Below, in pieces: positions 54,579 to 63,658 of a DNA stretch of 64,000 nt (position 1 is its first letter; each line of letters begins with the position of its first letter). The notes beneath the pieces are model-generated. The model worked only from the letters and a program-made list of their open reading frames with translations. It did no database searches and was not told the origin of the DNA. Both the position numbers and the translations under genes were made by a program. Origin of the DNA: Rhodopirellula sp. SM50 (GTDB lineage Bacteria > Planctomycetota > Planctomycetia > Pirellulales > Pirellulaceae). The DNA is taken from positions 1-64,000 of the forward strand of contig NZ_NTFY01000017.1 of NCBI RefSeq assembly GCF_002289565.1. Direction: 5' to 3'.

Positions 54579-55976
54579 TCACATCGGGGCGATTCGCCGC
54601 GACCCCATGTCGGTCGTCAGCACGACGTGGGCATCAAAGGCGTCTTGAATCAGGCCGTGCTTGATCGATTGATGATTGGGATCATCCCACAGGTCTTCGA
54701 ACTCCCACGGATCGGATTGAAGATCATAGAGTTCTCCGAGCCCTTTATCATGATACACGCACAGCTTGTACCGCGGTGTCCGGTACATCGTGCCGAATGT
54801 CCCCACGCCGCCGGTGAAGTGTGGATCGAGCGCATCGAAATACTCGCTGCGGACGAAATCATGATGGTGCGTCGGATCCGCCTCGCCCCGCAAGATCGGC
54901 AGCAAGCTCTTGCCTTGCATGTAATCGGGGCACTCCAATCCGCTCAGTTCCATCAGCGTCGAGGTCAGATCGAGCAATTCGACCAGTCCGTCACAGATCA
55001 ATCCCGATTGAAACTGAGCCGGCCACGAGAAAATCAACGGCACCCGCACCAGGCCTTCGTAGAATCGGCACCCCTTGAACATCAGCCCGTGATCGCCCAG
55101 CGACTCGCCGTGATCGCTGGTGAAAATGATCACGGTGTTGTCCCGCGCGCCGGTTCGATCGAGCGTCTCAAGGATCCGCGCAAACTGGTCATCGATCTGC
55201 GCGATCATGGCGTAGTAATCCGCCTGCACTCGTTTGGCGTTGTGCTGTTCCGGCGTGCGGATTTCGTCTTGGAAATCCAGCGACGCGAGTTTCTTTTGCT
55301 GGATCAAATCCGAATCGCGAAAGTGCGGCCCCGGCATGTCGGCGGCATCAAATCGATCCGCATACGTTTTGGGCGGAATGAACGGCGGGTGGGGATCGTA
55401 GATGTTCAAATTCAACAGCCAAGGTTTTTCCCCCGCCGCGTGGTCTTGGATGAATTCGATCGCATACTCGCTGGCCCATGTCGTTTGGTGAAACTCCGTC
55501 GGAACCCGTTCGTCAGACTGACGCATCGCATCCAAGTCACCGCCGCGACGGCGAACCCATTCGGCATAGTCATGGCCTTCGGACCAATCATCGCGTGGCG
55601 CGTGACTGAATTTCCAATACGAAAACCCGTCGTCGATCCGCGGTTCGGTGCGATGTCCCGCACTTTGTAAATGAAACTTGCCGACCAAGCCGCAATCGTA
55701 CCCGGATTCCGCGATCAACTTGGTGATCACCGGAGGAGACGCCGGAAACGACTCATTGCCGTTACGGGTGTTGTGAACCCGCGAGGGGTACATGCCGGTC
55801 ATGAAACTGGAACGACTCGGCGTACAGATCGGGCTCTGGCAATAGGCATGGGTCATCGCGACGCCGGAGGCGACCAATTGGTCGATCGTCGGTGTGACCA
55901 CGTGCGGGTTTCCCAACGCACCGATCGTGTCGAAACGCTGTTGGTCGGTGCAATACCACAGGATGTTGGGACGCAT
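54579..55976 (-). CDS. Type I sulfatase (formylglycine), cytoplasmic-looking N-terminus
   Basis: A 465-aa alkaline-phosphatase-superfamily sulfatase. It starts directly with MRPNILWYCTDQQR, where the metal-binding Asp is in the TDQQR motif, so no signal peptide is visible. The formylglycine site is Cys51 in CTPSRSSFMTG. Further signals are GKFHLQ near 103 (Lys/His site), the HPP segment YDPHPPF, and IFTSDHGESLGDHG with metal ligands. Similar enzymes desulfate algal polysaccharides, though the substrate is unknown. Whether it stays in the cytoplasm is uncertain, since its modification by a formylglycine-generating enzyme is expected but no such gene lies in the window. The next genes upstream encode a Tct transporter on the same strand, 144 bp away, so uptake and desulfation of a small substrate might be coupled. 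Confidence 0.92.
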   Translation of the reverse strand: MRPNILWYCTDQQRFDTIGALGNPHVVTPTIDQLVASGVAMTHAYCQSPICTPSRSSFMTGMYPSRVHNTRNGNESFPASPPVITKLIAESGYDCGLVGKFHLQSAGHRTEPRIDDGFSYWKFSHAPRDDWSEGHDYAEWVRRRGGDLDAMRQSDERVPTEFHQTTWASEYAIEFIQDHAAGEKPWLLNLNIYDPHPPFIPPKTYADRFDAADMPGPHFRDSDLIQQKKLASLDFQDEIRTPEQHNAKRVQADYYAMIAQIDDQFARILETLDRTGARDNTVIIFTSDHGESLGDHGLMFKGCRFYEGLVRVPLIFSWPAQFQSGLICDGLVELLDLTSTLMELSGLECPDYMQGKSLLPILRGEADPTHHHDFVRSEYFDALDPHFTGGVGTFGTMYRTPRYKLCVYHDKGLGELYDLQSDPWEFEDLWDDPNHQSIKHGLIQDAFDAHVVLTTDMGSRRIAPM

Positions 55977-56120
55977 GGGATTGGCGGGTCGAGTAGGAGG
56001 GCTGATAAACGGGAAAGGTCGGGCGAGCGTGGATCATACACGCCCCTCCCTGCCAGCATTGGTGTCGACACATCTTCAGCAACCCTCCCTGCCGGGGCGG
56101 GTTTCTGAAGCGGTGTTGTT

Positions 56121-57629
56121 CTACGACGACTCGTCGGGCAACACGATCGCTCTGCCGTCGTTGAACCGACGCCATAGTGTCCACGCCAACAGCGCCAGTG
56201 CAACCAGAGACAAGCCCAATGAGATCGGTTGGGTGAACATCGGCATCAAACTGCCACCGCTGTTCATCAGCCCCGCCGCCAAGTGTTCTTCGCCGATCGG
56301 TGCCAACACAAACCCGATCACCAGCGGCGCGATCGGAATGTGAAACCGTTCCATCAGGTACCCGAGGACACCGAAGGCGAGCATCACCCAAACGTCAAAC
56401 ATGCGGTTGGCAAGCGCGTAGGAACCGATCACGCAGAAGATCATCACCACGGGGACCAGGACAAACAGGGGCACCCTGGCGGCGCGAACCATGATCCGCA
56501 CCGACGCCAGCAAGAACAGTAGGGTCAGCAGGTTGGCGATCAGCATCGTGCCGACAATCGTCTGCACCGCCAGCGGATCGCTTTGCACCAGCATCGGTCC
56601 GGGTTGCAAGCCATGGATCACCAGTGCCCCCAACAAGATCGCATCGATCACGCTGCCGGGGATCCCCATCGCGACCAGCGGGATCAGCGCCCCGCCGACG
56701 GTCGCATTGTTGGCGGTTTCGGACGCCACCACGCCTTCTTCGCTGCCGTTGCCGAATCGCTCCGGCGTCTTGGAGGCCCGCTTGGCGGCCGAGTAGGCGA
56801 TCACCGAACCGACGTTGGCACCAATGCCGGGCAAGATCCCGATCCAGGTGCCGATCAACGCCGAGCGGACGAGGTTGACGCCGTGGGTCGCCAGATCGCG
56901 AAACCGAAAATCGAGTTTATCGCCATCGTTGACTTCCGTGACGCTGCCGCCGACATCGCCTTGCAAGACCTGGCGAATCACTTGATTGACCGCAAACAGC
57001 CCGATCAACACCGGCAACAATTTGAACCCGTCATCCAGCTCATGGATCCCGAACGTGAAACGCGCGACGCCGGTTGCCGGAGACGAACCGGGCATGGCGA
57101 TCATCACGCCCAATGCGCCGGAAAACAGTCCCAGGCTGAGCGACTTGCCGCCAACGGTCGCGATCAAGACCATCGCAACCAACACGAGCGCAAAAAATTC
57201 GAAGGGGCCGAACGTCAACGACCAGGCCGCCATCGGCTGGGCCAGACAAACGAGGAATCCCCACGAGATCATCCCGCCGATGAAGGTGCCGCCGATGCCC
57301 AGTGCCAGCGCCCGCCCCGCCTGGCCCCGCTGCGCCATCGGGTAACCGTCCAACGTCGTCATCATCGATGCCGGCGTCCCGGGAATCCGCAGCAACGTCG
57401 CCGTCACCAGTCCGCCGCTGACCGAACCGACATACATCGAAACCAGCAACACCAGCGCCAACTCACTCGGCATCGAATAGGTCAATGGCAAGGTCAATGC
57501 GATCAACATCGCGCCGGTCAATCCGGGGATCGCGCCGACGAAGATGCCCAACAGCGAACCGATCGCCGCCATCAACAACGACGTGGGAGACAACAGGAAT
57601 TCGATCGCGACATCGGGCTCGGTAAACAA
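56121..57629 (-). CDS. tctA: Tripartite tricarboxylate transporter large membrane subunit (TctA)
   Basis: A 502-aa integral membrane protein with about 11-12 helices. The conserved TctA opening GIFVGAIPGLTGAMLIALTLPLTYSM near 29-54 and LLRIPGTPASMMTTLDGYPMA near 84-104 are present, as are the mid-protein repeats GILPGIGANVGSVIAYSAAKRASKTPERFGNGSEEGVVASETANNAT (read in pieces). It moves a carboxylate into the cell with the TctB and TctC partners. It starts at a TTG (57629) supported by an AGGAG 9 bases upstream, and lies 17 bp after the TctC-TctB gene, so it is in the same operon. The transported substrate is not predictable. Confidence 0.93.
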   Translation of the reverse strand: MFTEPDVAIEFLLSPTSLLMAAIGSLLGIFVGAIPGLTGAMLIALTLPLTYSMPSELALVLLVSMYVGSVSGGLVTATLLRIPGTPASMMTTLDGYPMAQRGQAGRALALGIGGTFIGGMISWGFLVCLAQPMAAWSLTFGPFEFFALVLVAMVLIATVGGKSLSLGLFSGALGVMIAMPGSSPATGVARFTFGIHELDDGFKLLPVLIGLFAVNQVIRQVLQGDVGGSVTEVNDGDKLDFRFRDLATHGVNLVRSALIGTWIGILPGIGANVGSVIAYSAAKRASKTPERFGNGSEEGVVASETANNATVGGALIPLVAMGIPGSVIDAILLGALVIHGLQPGPMLVQSDPLAVQTIVGTMLIANLLTLLFLLASVRIMVRAARVPLFVLVPVVMIFCVIGSYALANRMFDVWVMLAFGVLGYLMERFHIPIAPLVIGFVLAPIGEEHLAAGLMNSGGSLMPMFTQPISLGLSLVALALLAWTLWRRFNDGRAIVLPDESS

Positions 57630-57638
57630 ACGATGATT

Positions 57639-57643
57639 CTCCT
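57639..57643 (-). promoter_or_regulatory. Ribosome binding site for the TTG start of tctA
   Basis: On the minus strand AGGAG occupies 57643-57639 and the TTG codon begins at 57629, leaving 9 bases. No ATG is available at that position in frame, so this decides the start. Confidence 0.7.
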
Positions 57644-57646
57644 GCG

Positions 57647-59128
57647 TTAGGGTAAATCCACGACCAGCACTTCGGTAAACAGGTGATGCATCACGACGCT
57701 CATCAACACGCTGACGATCAGCAACGCGATCGTCGCCTTTGCCGCATTGAGACGACGCGACTGAATCAGCGGCCAGACCAGGATACCGCCGACCAGCAAG
57801 GCGTAGACCGCGGTGACGGGAACGAAACGCACGAGTTGGAATTGCAACGTGATGACATAGCCGATGGTCAGGAAACCGATCGACGCGAGCTGGCCCGTGT
57901 GTGCCGACGACTCACGCTCGGTCCGGTCCGCGGCTGTGCCGAAAACGCCGCTGCGACGTCGCCGGGCGGCTCGGATCAATGCGGCGACCGCGGTCAACGT
58001 CAAGCAGCCCAAGGCGATCCTCGCAAAATCAGGCAATTCCACTGCGGCCGACGGAGCGACCTCGGCGATGCGTCGCTCGCGCCGTTGCAATTCCGCCTCA
58101 AGTGCTGCCCCCCGCAGCACAGTGTCGGTGATTTTCATTTCCGCCAACGTCTCGCGAACCTCGTCCGTCTGCATCGCTGCGGCCAACGCATCGGCGATCG
58201 TCTCGACGCGGTCAGGCGGCGTGCCCAACGGCGCCCACCAGAACTGCATGTTCTGACTTTCGACGCTAAACCCCTGTTCGGTCGCCGTGGCCAGATCGGG
58301 CAGATCCGGATGTCGTTCAGTTCCGAGCAATGCCAGCGCGCGGATCCCACTGGGTTTGAATTGAACGTATTCGGCGATCGAAAACGACGACACGTCGGCA
58401 TGGCCGCCCTGCAACGCGGCAAACCGTTTGGCACCGCCACCGGTCTGGGTGTATCGAAAGCTTGATCCGGGGATCTTCGATTGCAGCATCAACCCGGCAA
58501 AGTGACTGGGGGCACCGATGTTGGCCGAGAAAACGATCGAGTCAGGGTTGAGCGCGGCTTCTCGCATCAACGACCGCAGATCCGAGTACGGCGAGTCATC
58601 GCGGACGGCGACCACCTGCGTCGCGTTACCGGTGCCGGCGATCGGCACAAACGCTTCTGCCGAATAGCTGGCGCTGCCCGAATGCCGCGCCGTCAGCATG
58701 CCTTCGTGTAACAACAACAACGTGTAGCCATCCGGTCGCGCGTGCTTGACCCGCCGGCTGCCGATCGTCCCGCCGGCGCCGGGCACATTGATGATCACCA
58801 ATCGCTCGGGCAGCAATCGATGGGTTTCGATCGCGTTTTGAATCACGCGCCCGAACGTGTCGCTGCCACCTCCCGCGGCGAAGGGGACAATCAGTTTGAT
58901 GGGGCGCCGCGGGTAAGCGTCGACTTGTTGCTCGCCGTCCGAGCAACCGACGAGCAAGAGCAGCAGACCGCAGCCGAGCCAGGGCACCCGCCGTACCGGC
59001 CATCGGAGTGTTTTGAGAAGGATCGGTGGATACAAGACGTTACGAGAGGTGTGGGGCGGGGCATGCGCGGCAGACTGCGGAAAATCGCGTTCACTATATG
59101 CTAATTTTGTTCGCACGTTTTCGTGCAT
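57647..59128 (-). CDS. Fused TctC substrate-binding protein and TctB small membrane subunit
   Basis: A single polypeptide (493 aa from ATG 59128; a TTG at 59035 giving 462 aa fits a lipoprotein signal better). The lipoprotein segment VPWLGCGLLLLLVG ends at a lipobox Cys, followed by a TctC/Bug binding-protein domain of about 300 residues: YPRRPIKLIVPFAAGGGSDTFGR, VINVPGAGGTIG, DGYTLL, and GGGAKRFAALQGGHADVSS. After a helical linker rich in Arg/Glu come four transmembrane helices of the TctB/DUF1468 type (IALGCLTLTAVAALI, ASIGFLTIGYVITLQF, FVPVTAVYALLVGGILVW, ATIALLIVSVLMSVVM). The binding protein and small membrane subunit of a TTT system are normally separate. It is followed by tctA after 17 bp on the same strand. 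Confidence 0.88.
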   Translation of the reverse strand: MHENVRTKLAYSERDFPQSAAHAPPHTSRNVLYPPILLKTLRWPVRRVPWLGCGLLLLLVGCSDGEQQVDAYPRRPIKLIVPFAAGGGSDTFGRVIQNAIETHRLLPERLVIINVPGAGGTIGSRRVKHARPDGYTLLLLHEGMLTARHSGSASYSAEAFVPIAGTGNATQVVAVRDDSPYSDLRSLMREAALNPDSIVFSANIGAPSHFAGLMLQSKIPGSSFRYTQTGGGAKRFAALQGGHADVSSFSIAEYVQFKPSGIRALALLGTERHPDLPDLATATEQGFSVESQNMQFWWAPLGTPPDRVETIADALAAAMQTDEVRETLAEMKITDTVLRGAALEAELQRRERRIAEVAPSAAVELPDFARIALGCLTLTAVAALIRAARRRRSGVFGTAADRTERESSAHTGQLASIGFLTIGYVITLQFQLVRFVPVTAVYALLVGGILVWPLIQSRRLNAAKATIALLIVSVLMSVVMHHLFTEVLVVDLP

Positions 59129-59231
59129 GCAGCGGAAAAAACCATTATCGTGGTGACTGGAAGCTCGATTCGCTTGAGCAACCTCGTCTTCCGATCGTTC
59201 GTTCCATTCGTACGTCCATCGCGGTGAGCAG

Positions 59232-59429
59232 ATGAAATTCTCTTGGATCAACACGACCGCTGCTTCTCTTTTGGGGGGCACCCTTCTGTTCGTCGGATGT
59301 GGTCCTTCCACCGAGCCGACGGGGCCGGAAGAGGGCTCGGTTCAAGCGTATCTGGATGCGAATCCGGAGGCGGCGGCACGCATCGATGAAGATGTGGACG
59401 AGGGCGAAGACGACGGAACGGGCGAGTAG
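59232..59429 (+). CDS. Small acidic lipoprotein
   Basis: A 65-aa protein starting at ATG 59232. The signal sequence (NTTAASLLGGTLLFVG) ends in a lipobox Cys, and the mature part is Pro/Glu/Asp-rich and ends IDEDVDEGEDDGTGE. It could sit on the outer surface or in the periplasm. The gene is 136 bp before a DUF1559 gene; small lipoproteins of this kind are common near such genes in planctomycetes, but no function is known. Confidence 0.7.
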   Translation: MKFSWINTTAASLLGGTLLFVGCGPSTEPTGPEEGSVQAYLDANPEAAARIDEDVDEGEDDGTGE

Positions 59430-59565
59430 ATCGTTGAGAAGAACTTCGTGGATGATGTGGATGATGACGCACATGCGTCTTGGTTCTTATAGCGGTGCAT
59501 AGGACGTCGCGATGACGGACTTCGCACCTCGGTTTCTTATTCGTTCTTGTTGCGGGAGAAGTCAG

Positions 59566-60789
59566 ATGCGAAGAAATTCCAGACGAGCATTCACGCTGGT
59601 CGAATTGTTGGTGGTCATCGCGATCATCGGAATCTTGGTGGGGTTGCTGCTGCCGGCGGTCCAGGCGGCACGTGAAGCCGCTCGCCGTATGAGTTGCAGT
59701 AACAACTTCAAACAGATCGGTTTGGCGTTCCACAATTACCACTCGACGTACAAGAACTTGCCGAGAAATCGTGGGGGCACTTTTCGCTTCGGCAACAACA
59801 CCCAAGCCAGGACGCCGGTTGCGCCGGGGGCACCCTACGGCGGAAACAATTTTTTCAACCTGAGCGCGCTTGTCGGCATTTTGCCTTTCGTCGAGCAGCA
59901 GGCCTTGTGGGATCAAATCAGCAACCCGTTCGCCGTCAAAGAACCCGCATCGGCCCAGGGTCTGTTCTTTAGCGCGATGGGTCCCCAAGTCGCCATGAGC
60001 CTGGCCGAACATGGTCGATTTCAATACGACCCCTGGCTGACCAACATCCCTTCATATCGATGCCCCAGCGATCCCGGAGTCGGCTTCCCCGCACAAGGAC
60101 GCACCAACTATGGCGTCGCGTTGGGGGATTCGATTCAATTCCAAAACAACGGGGGACGAAATCAAACCGGGGTGATCGCGCGGACACGCATGAGGCGGAT
60201 GCGTTCGACGACGCGTGGCATGTTTGTGCCCCGCGAGGAGACTCGATTCCGTGATGTGCTCGATGGCCTGTCCAACACGATCATGGGCGGTGAACTCAAC
60301 ACGGATCTCGGTGACAATCAGATCACGACGCGGGTGGCCGAGGCCCGCGGAATCTTGAATAATCCCAGCTTGTGTGCCGGCCAAATCGATCCGGATCGCC
60401 CCAGGTTCTGGGGCCCCGGCACCGACTTCGCCAGCAACAATCCCGAAGTCCAACGGGGCTTCAAATGGATGAACGGGATGGCCGTCAATGTCGGCATCAC
60501 TTCGATTCTGCCGCCCAACCGTGAAATCTGCAGCAACGGCAACAACACGTTCACCATCGGCGTCTACGGACCGAGCAGCCGTCACCAAGGCGGCGCCCAC
60601 ATCCTGATGGCCGATGGTGCGGTCGTCTTCATCACCGATTCGATCGAATCGGGCGACACCACGGCCGGCAACGTGAAATGGAACGGCACCGGTGATCAGG
60701 CCCCCGGGATGCCCAGCCCCTATGGGTTGTGGGGCGCGCTTGGAACCCGTGCCAGCGGTGAAATCATCGAGGAGCAACTCAACCAATAG
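59566..60789 (+). CDS. DUF1559 pilin-like protein
   Basis: A 407-aa protein from ATG 59566, preceded by GGGAG at 59554-59558. The leader MRRNSRRA is followed by [22 protein letters not shown] and [27 protein letters not shown]. The C-terminal signature [24 protein letters not shown] and [14 protein letters not shown] matches that of the protein at 39062-40312, with similar overall length and layout. The two are clearly paralogues. Confidence 0.94.
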   Translation: MRRNSRRAFTLVELLVVIAIIGILVGLLLPAVQAAREAARRMSCSNNFKQIGLAFHNYHSTYKNLPRNRGGTFRFGNNTQARTPVAPGAPYGGNNFFNLSALVGILPFVEQQALWDQISNPFAVKEPASAQGLFFSAMGPQVAMSLAEHGRFQYDPWLTNIPSYRCPSDPGVGFPAQGRTNYGVALGDSIQFQNNGGRNQTGVIARTRMRRMRSTTRGMFVPREETRFRDVLDGLSNTIMGGELNTDLGDNQITTRVAEARGILNNPSLCAGQIDPDRPRFWGPGTDFASNNPEVQRGFKWMNGMAVNVGITSILPPNREICSNGNNTFTIGVYGPSSRHQGGAHILMADGAVVFITDSIESGDTTAGNVKWNGTGDQAPGMPSPYGLWGALGTRASGEIIEEQLNQ

Positions 60790-60831
60790 CGCCGCTTGGC
60801 CGGAACCGAACTCCCCTTGCTTTCCCACGTT

Positions 60832-60930
60832 ACCCTGCTGGCAGGAGGGTCGAGCGCAGCGAGGGGCATACGCACAAGTTAAGAAGCAACCCTCCCGTGT
60901 GCGGGAGGGTCGAGCGAAGCGAGGGGAGGG
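60832..60930. repeat. Two copies of the 'gggtcgagcgNagcgagggg' repeat
   Basis: Copies at 60832-60866 (ctgctggcaggagggtcgagc...) and about 60890-60930 (cctcccgtgtgcgggagggtcgagcgaagcgagggg) in the same orientation. They match the family at 2083-2218. The 511-bp gap 60790-61300 holds no gene otherwise. A tctccggcgtttgcttgctgc/gcaaacgcc hairpin is visible near 61080-61110. Confidence 0.85.
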
Positions 60931-61300
60931 TCGATTGGTTGCGACGGAGTGATTTCGAGCCACAACGAACCCTCCCCGGCCGCTCGTACCTCGCGTCCGC
61001 CACTCCCTAAGGGACGTCAATTGTAGAAGCGACGGATTTGATCGTAGCGGAAGGCGCCAAGACTTATGCAGCGTGGGCCCTCTCCGGCGTTTGCTTGCTG
61101 CGCAAACGCCGTCGTTCCCAGAGGGAGAGAATCTAAATGGGTTGCCCAAAGCGGCCGTTATACAATCGACATTCCATGGAGAGGGTGAATCGATACCTTT
61201 CATTCGATGTCCGTGGCTGAAGACTCAATTGGGAGTTGTTGGTTACACTAAGCGAGACAGTTCACCCCCTCGCTCCAACACGCCACGTACTTTATCGCCG

Positions 61301-62782
61301 ATGCGCTCGACCCCCAGACTCCTTGCCGCCCTGATCGTTTGCGTTGTCGCGACGATGTTTCTGCCCTGTAAAAACGTCCACGCCAAGTCTCCCAACGTCG
61401 TCTTTTTCTTGGTGGACGATTTGGGGTTCATGGATGTGGGCGTCAACAATCCCAACTCGTTTTACGAAACGCCCAACATCGACCGACTTGCCGATCAGAG
61501 CACCAATTTCACCAACGGCTATGCCGCCAACCCCGTTTGTTCCCCCACGCGATACAGCATCCTGACCGGACGGTACCCCACTCGCGTCGATGCCACCAAT
61601 TTCTTTTCCGGCAAACGCCCCGGACGCTTTCTGCCTGCGGAGCTGATTGACCACATGCCGCTGAGCGAGGTCACGATGGCCGAAGCGTTCAAGCAACAGG
61701 GCTACCACACGATGTTTGCCGGAAAATGGCACCTCGGGCCGAGCGAGGAGTTTTGGCCGACCCGACAAGGGTTTGACTTGAATTTCGGGGGTTACAGCCG
61801 AGGCGGACCGTATGGCGGAAAGCGATACTTTTCTCCCTACGGCAACCCGCGTCTGACCGACGGCCCCGATGGCGAGCACTTGCCGATCCGTCTGGCTCAA
61901 GAAACCGCCAACTTCATTTCCGACAACAAAACCGATCCGTTCTTTGCGTACCTCGCCTTTTACAGCGTTCACACCCCGTTGCTGGCCCCCGAGGCGTTGG
62001 TAAAGAAGTACCAGCAGAAAGCCAAGCGTTTGGGTTTGGATACCCAAGAAGCGTTTGCCGATGAAGAACAGGTTTGGCCCAACGCCAAGCAACCGCGTCG
62101 CGTCCGAACCCTGCAGGCCCACGCGACCTACGCCGCCATGGTCGAATCGATGGACCGCGCCGTGGGCATCGTCATGGATCGGCTCGAAGCCTTGGGCTTG
62201 ATGGACGAGACCATCATTTGTTTGACCAGCGACAACGGCGGACTGTCGACCTCGGAAGGTTCACCGACCAGCAACTTGCCACTTCGCGGCGGCAAGGGAT
62301 GGGTTTACGAAGGCGGGATCCGTGAAGCGTTCATGATCCACGCCCCGATGATCAAGGACGCCCCAAAATCATGCAACCTCCCCGTCGTCAGCACCGACTT
62401 CTATCCGACACTGCTGGAGCTGGCCGGTTTGCCCTCATTGCCTCAACAACACCTCGACGGCGTTTCGCTGGTGCCGCTGCTCGATGGGGCGAAGAAACTG
62501 GAACGCGATGCCATCTATTGGCATTATCCGCACTACAGCAATCAAGGCGGATTCCCGGGCGGAGCGATTCGGATGGGTGACTGGAAGTTGGTCGAGCGAT
62601 ACGAGGACGGCAAGGTTCATCTTTACAACTTGGCCGAAGACGTCGGCGAGCAAAACGATCTCGCCGATCAACATCCCGAGCGCGTTGAACAGATGCGTGA
62701 AAAACTGCATCGCTGGTACCAAGACGTCGACGCCAAGTTCCTACGTCCCAAAGACAACGGCCCGATGCCCTGGCGGCCCTAG
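61301..62782 (+). CDS. Exported type I sulfatase
   Basis: A 493-aa sulfatase with a signal peptide (RLLAALIVCVVATMFLPC...HA) from ATG 61301; the open frame from 61073 runs through repeat DNA and was excluded. The formylglycine site is Cys80 in CSPTRYSILTGR. Other family signals are NVVFFLVDDLGFMDVGVN near 32-49 (metal ligands Asp39, Asp40), GKWHLG near 143-148, AYLAFYSVHTPL with its His, and LTSDNGG near 310. The protein is expected in the periplasm or outside, acting on sulfated polysaccharides or similar esters. The following gene encodes a secreted jelly-roll-type protein 110 bp later, and the two may be co-transcribed. Confidence 0.93.
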   Translation: MRSTPRLLAALIVCVVATMFLPCKNVHAKSPNVVFFLVDDLGFMDVGVNNPNSFYETPNIDRLADQSTNFTNGYAANPVCSPTRYSILTGRYPTRVDATNFFSGKRPGRFLPAELIDHMPLSEVTMAEAFKQQGYHTMFAGKWHLGPSEEFWPTRQGFDLNFGGYSRGGPYGGKRYFSPYGNPRLTDGPDGEHLPIRLAQETANFISDNKTDPFFAYLAFYSVHTPLLAPEALVKKYQQKAKRLGLDTQEAFADEEQVWPNAKQPRRVRTLQAHATYAAMVESMDRAVGIVMDRLEALGLMDETIICLTSDNGGLSTSEGSPTSNLPLRGGKGWVYEGGIREAFMIHAPMIKDAPKSCNLPVVSTDFYPTLLELAGLPSLPQQHLDGVSLVPLLDGAKKLERDAIYWHYPHYSNQGGFPGGAIRMGDWKLVERYEDGKVHLYNLAEDVGEQNDLADQHPERVEQMREKLHRWYQDVDAKFLRPKDNGPMPWRP

Positions 62783-62892
62783 TATTGCGGCCGGTCGTTT
62801 GCGTCGAGCGCGTTTGCCCCAGCGCGCAGCGCGCTTGCCCCGTCGTGATCATGAAGCCCACCGCCGCCCCCCAGTCCCCCTCAGAAAATCCG

Positions 62893-63546
62893 ATGACAAC
62901 ACGAACACTGTTCGCCGTATTTCTCGCCTTCACTCTCGTTCAGACCGAGTCCATCCACGCCGTCGAATCGCAATTTGATGTCGCTCCGCAAAACAGCGAT
63001 CTGGTTGTCGATCAAACGTTCGACGGACCGCTCGGCGACAAGTGGCACATCAACACCGGATCATGGAAGGTGGCCGACGGCGTGCTGCAGGCAAAGGAAT
63101 TGCCGGCCGACAAACACGCCGCAGCGGCCCGTTACACCGCCCAGACCGACAATGCCGTCTACCAATTGCGTTTCAAACTCTCCGACGGCACCAAGGCCTT
63201 TCATTTCGGATTCGATCCGGCCAAGGGCGAACTGGACAAGAAGGGGCACCTGTTTTCGGTCATTATCACGCCTGCGGGATGGCGGGTCATGAAACACGTC
63301 GACAAAAACCGCCGCCAAGACGACCCCAACGAAATACTCGCCTCCTCGGACACCGCCGTCGAAACCGACCGCTGGCACCAATTGCGTCTAACGACTTGGG
63401 AGACTTACGTGACAGCGACTCTCGACCAAACGCAGCTCAAGGCGTCACACCCAACGTTTGCCGTGAAGAAGCCGACCCTCGTCTTCCGATGCTCCGGGGA
63501 CGCTGTCCAGATCGACGACGTCAAGGTTTGGAATCAACGCAAGTGA
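62893..63546 (+). CDS. Exported jelly-roll (DUF1080/LamG-like) protein
   Basis: A 217-aa protein with a signal peptide (TTRTLFAVFLAFTLVQTESIHA) from ATG 62893. The body has a lectin-like beta-sandwich look, as in DUF1080/LamG-type domains: DQTFDGPLGDKWHINTGSWKVADGVLQAKE, FKLSDGTKAFHFGFDP, DRWHQLRLTTWETYVTATLDQTQL and a final VQIDDVKVWN. It probably binds or trims a carbohydrate substrate; no catalytic residues are identified. It lies 110 bp after the sulfatase on the same strand. Confidence 0.78.
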   Translation: MTTRTLFAVFLAFTLVQTESIHAVESQFDVAPQNSDLVVDQTFDGPLGDKWHINTGSWKVADGVLQAKELPADKHAAAARYTAQTDNAVYQLRFKLSDGTKAFHFGFDPAKGELDKKGHLFSVIITPAGWRVMKHVDKNRRQDDPNEILASSDTAVETDRWHQLRLTTWETYVTATLDQTQLKASHPTFAVKKPTLVFRCSGDAVQIDDVKVWNQRK

Positions 63547-63570
63547 CGACGGTTGCGATGGGGGTTCCAT

Positions 63571-63638
63571 TAAAAAAAGCCAGCGATGGGGATCCCATCA
63601 TGAGTGGGGCAAACTCATGCGGGCCACCATCGCTGGCT
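63571..63638 (-). terminator. Rho-independent terminator on the minus strand
   Basis: Perfect 12-bp arms, agccagcgatgg at 63578-63589 and ccatcgctggct at 63627-63638. Read on the minus strand, the stem is followed by seven T (63571-63577). The loop holds a second stem, catgagt at 63599-63605 and actcatg at 63613-63619. On the plus strand no T-tract follows, so it points to minus-strand transcription entering from the right. Confidence 0.75.
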
Positions 63639-63658
63639 GGCTCGACTGTGCGACGTCT
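63571..63658 (-). ncRNA. Candidate small RNA ending at the terminator
   Basis: On the minus strand a TATAAT-like box (forward attata at 63665-63670) lies upstream of the terminator. Transcription starting near 63658 would give an RNA of about 88 nucleotides ending in the double stem and U-tract. No convincing -35 box was found and the RNA matches no family I recognise, so this is only a candidate. The stem could equally belong to a longer transcript entering from beyond the window. Confidence 0.3.
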
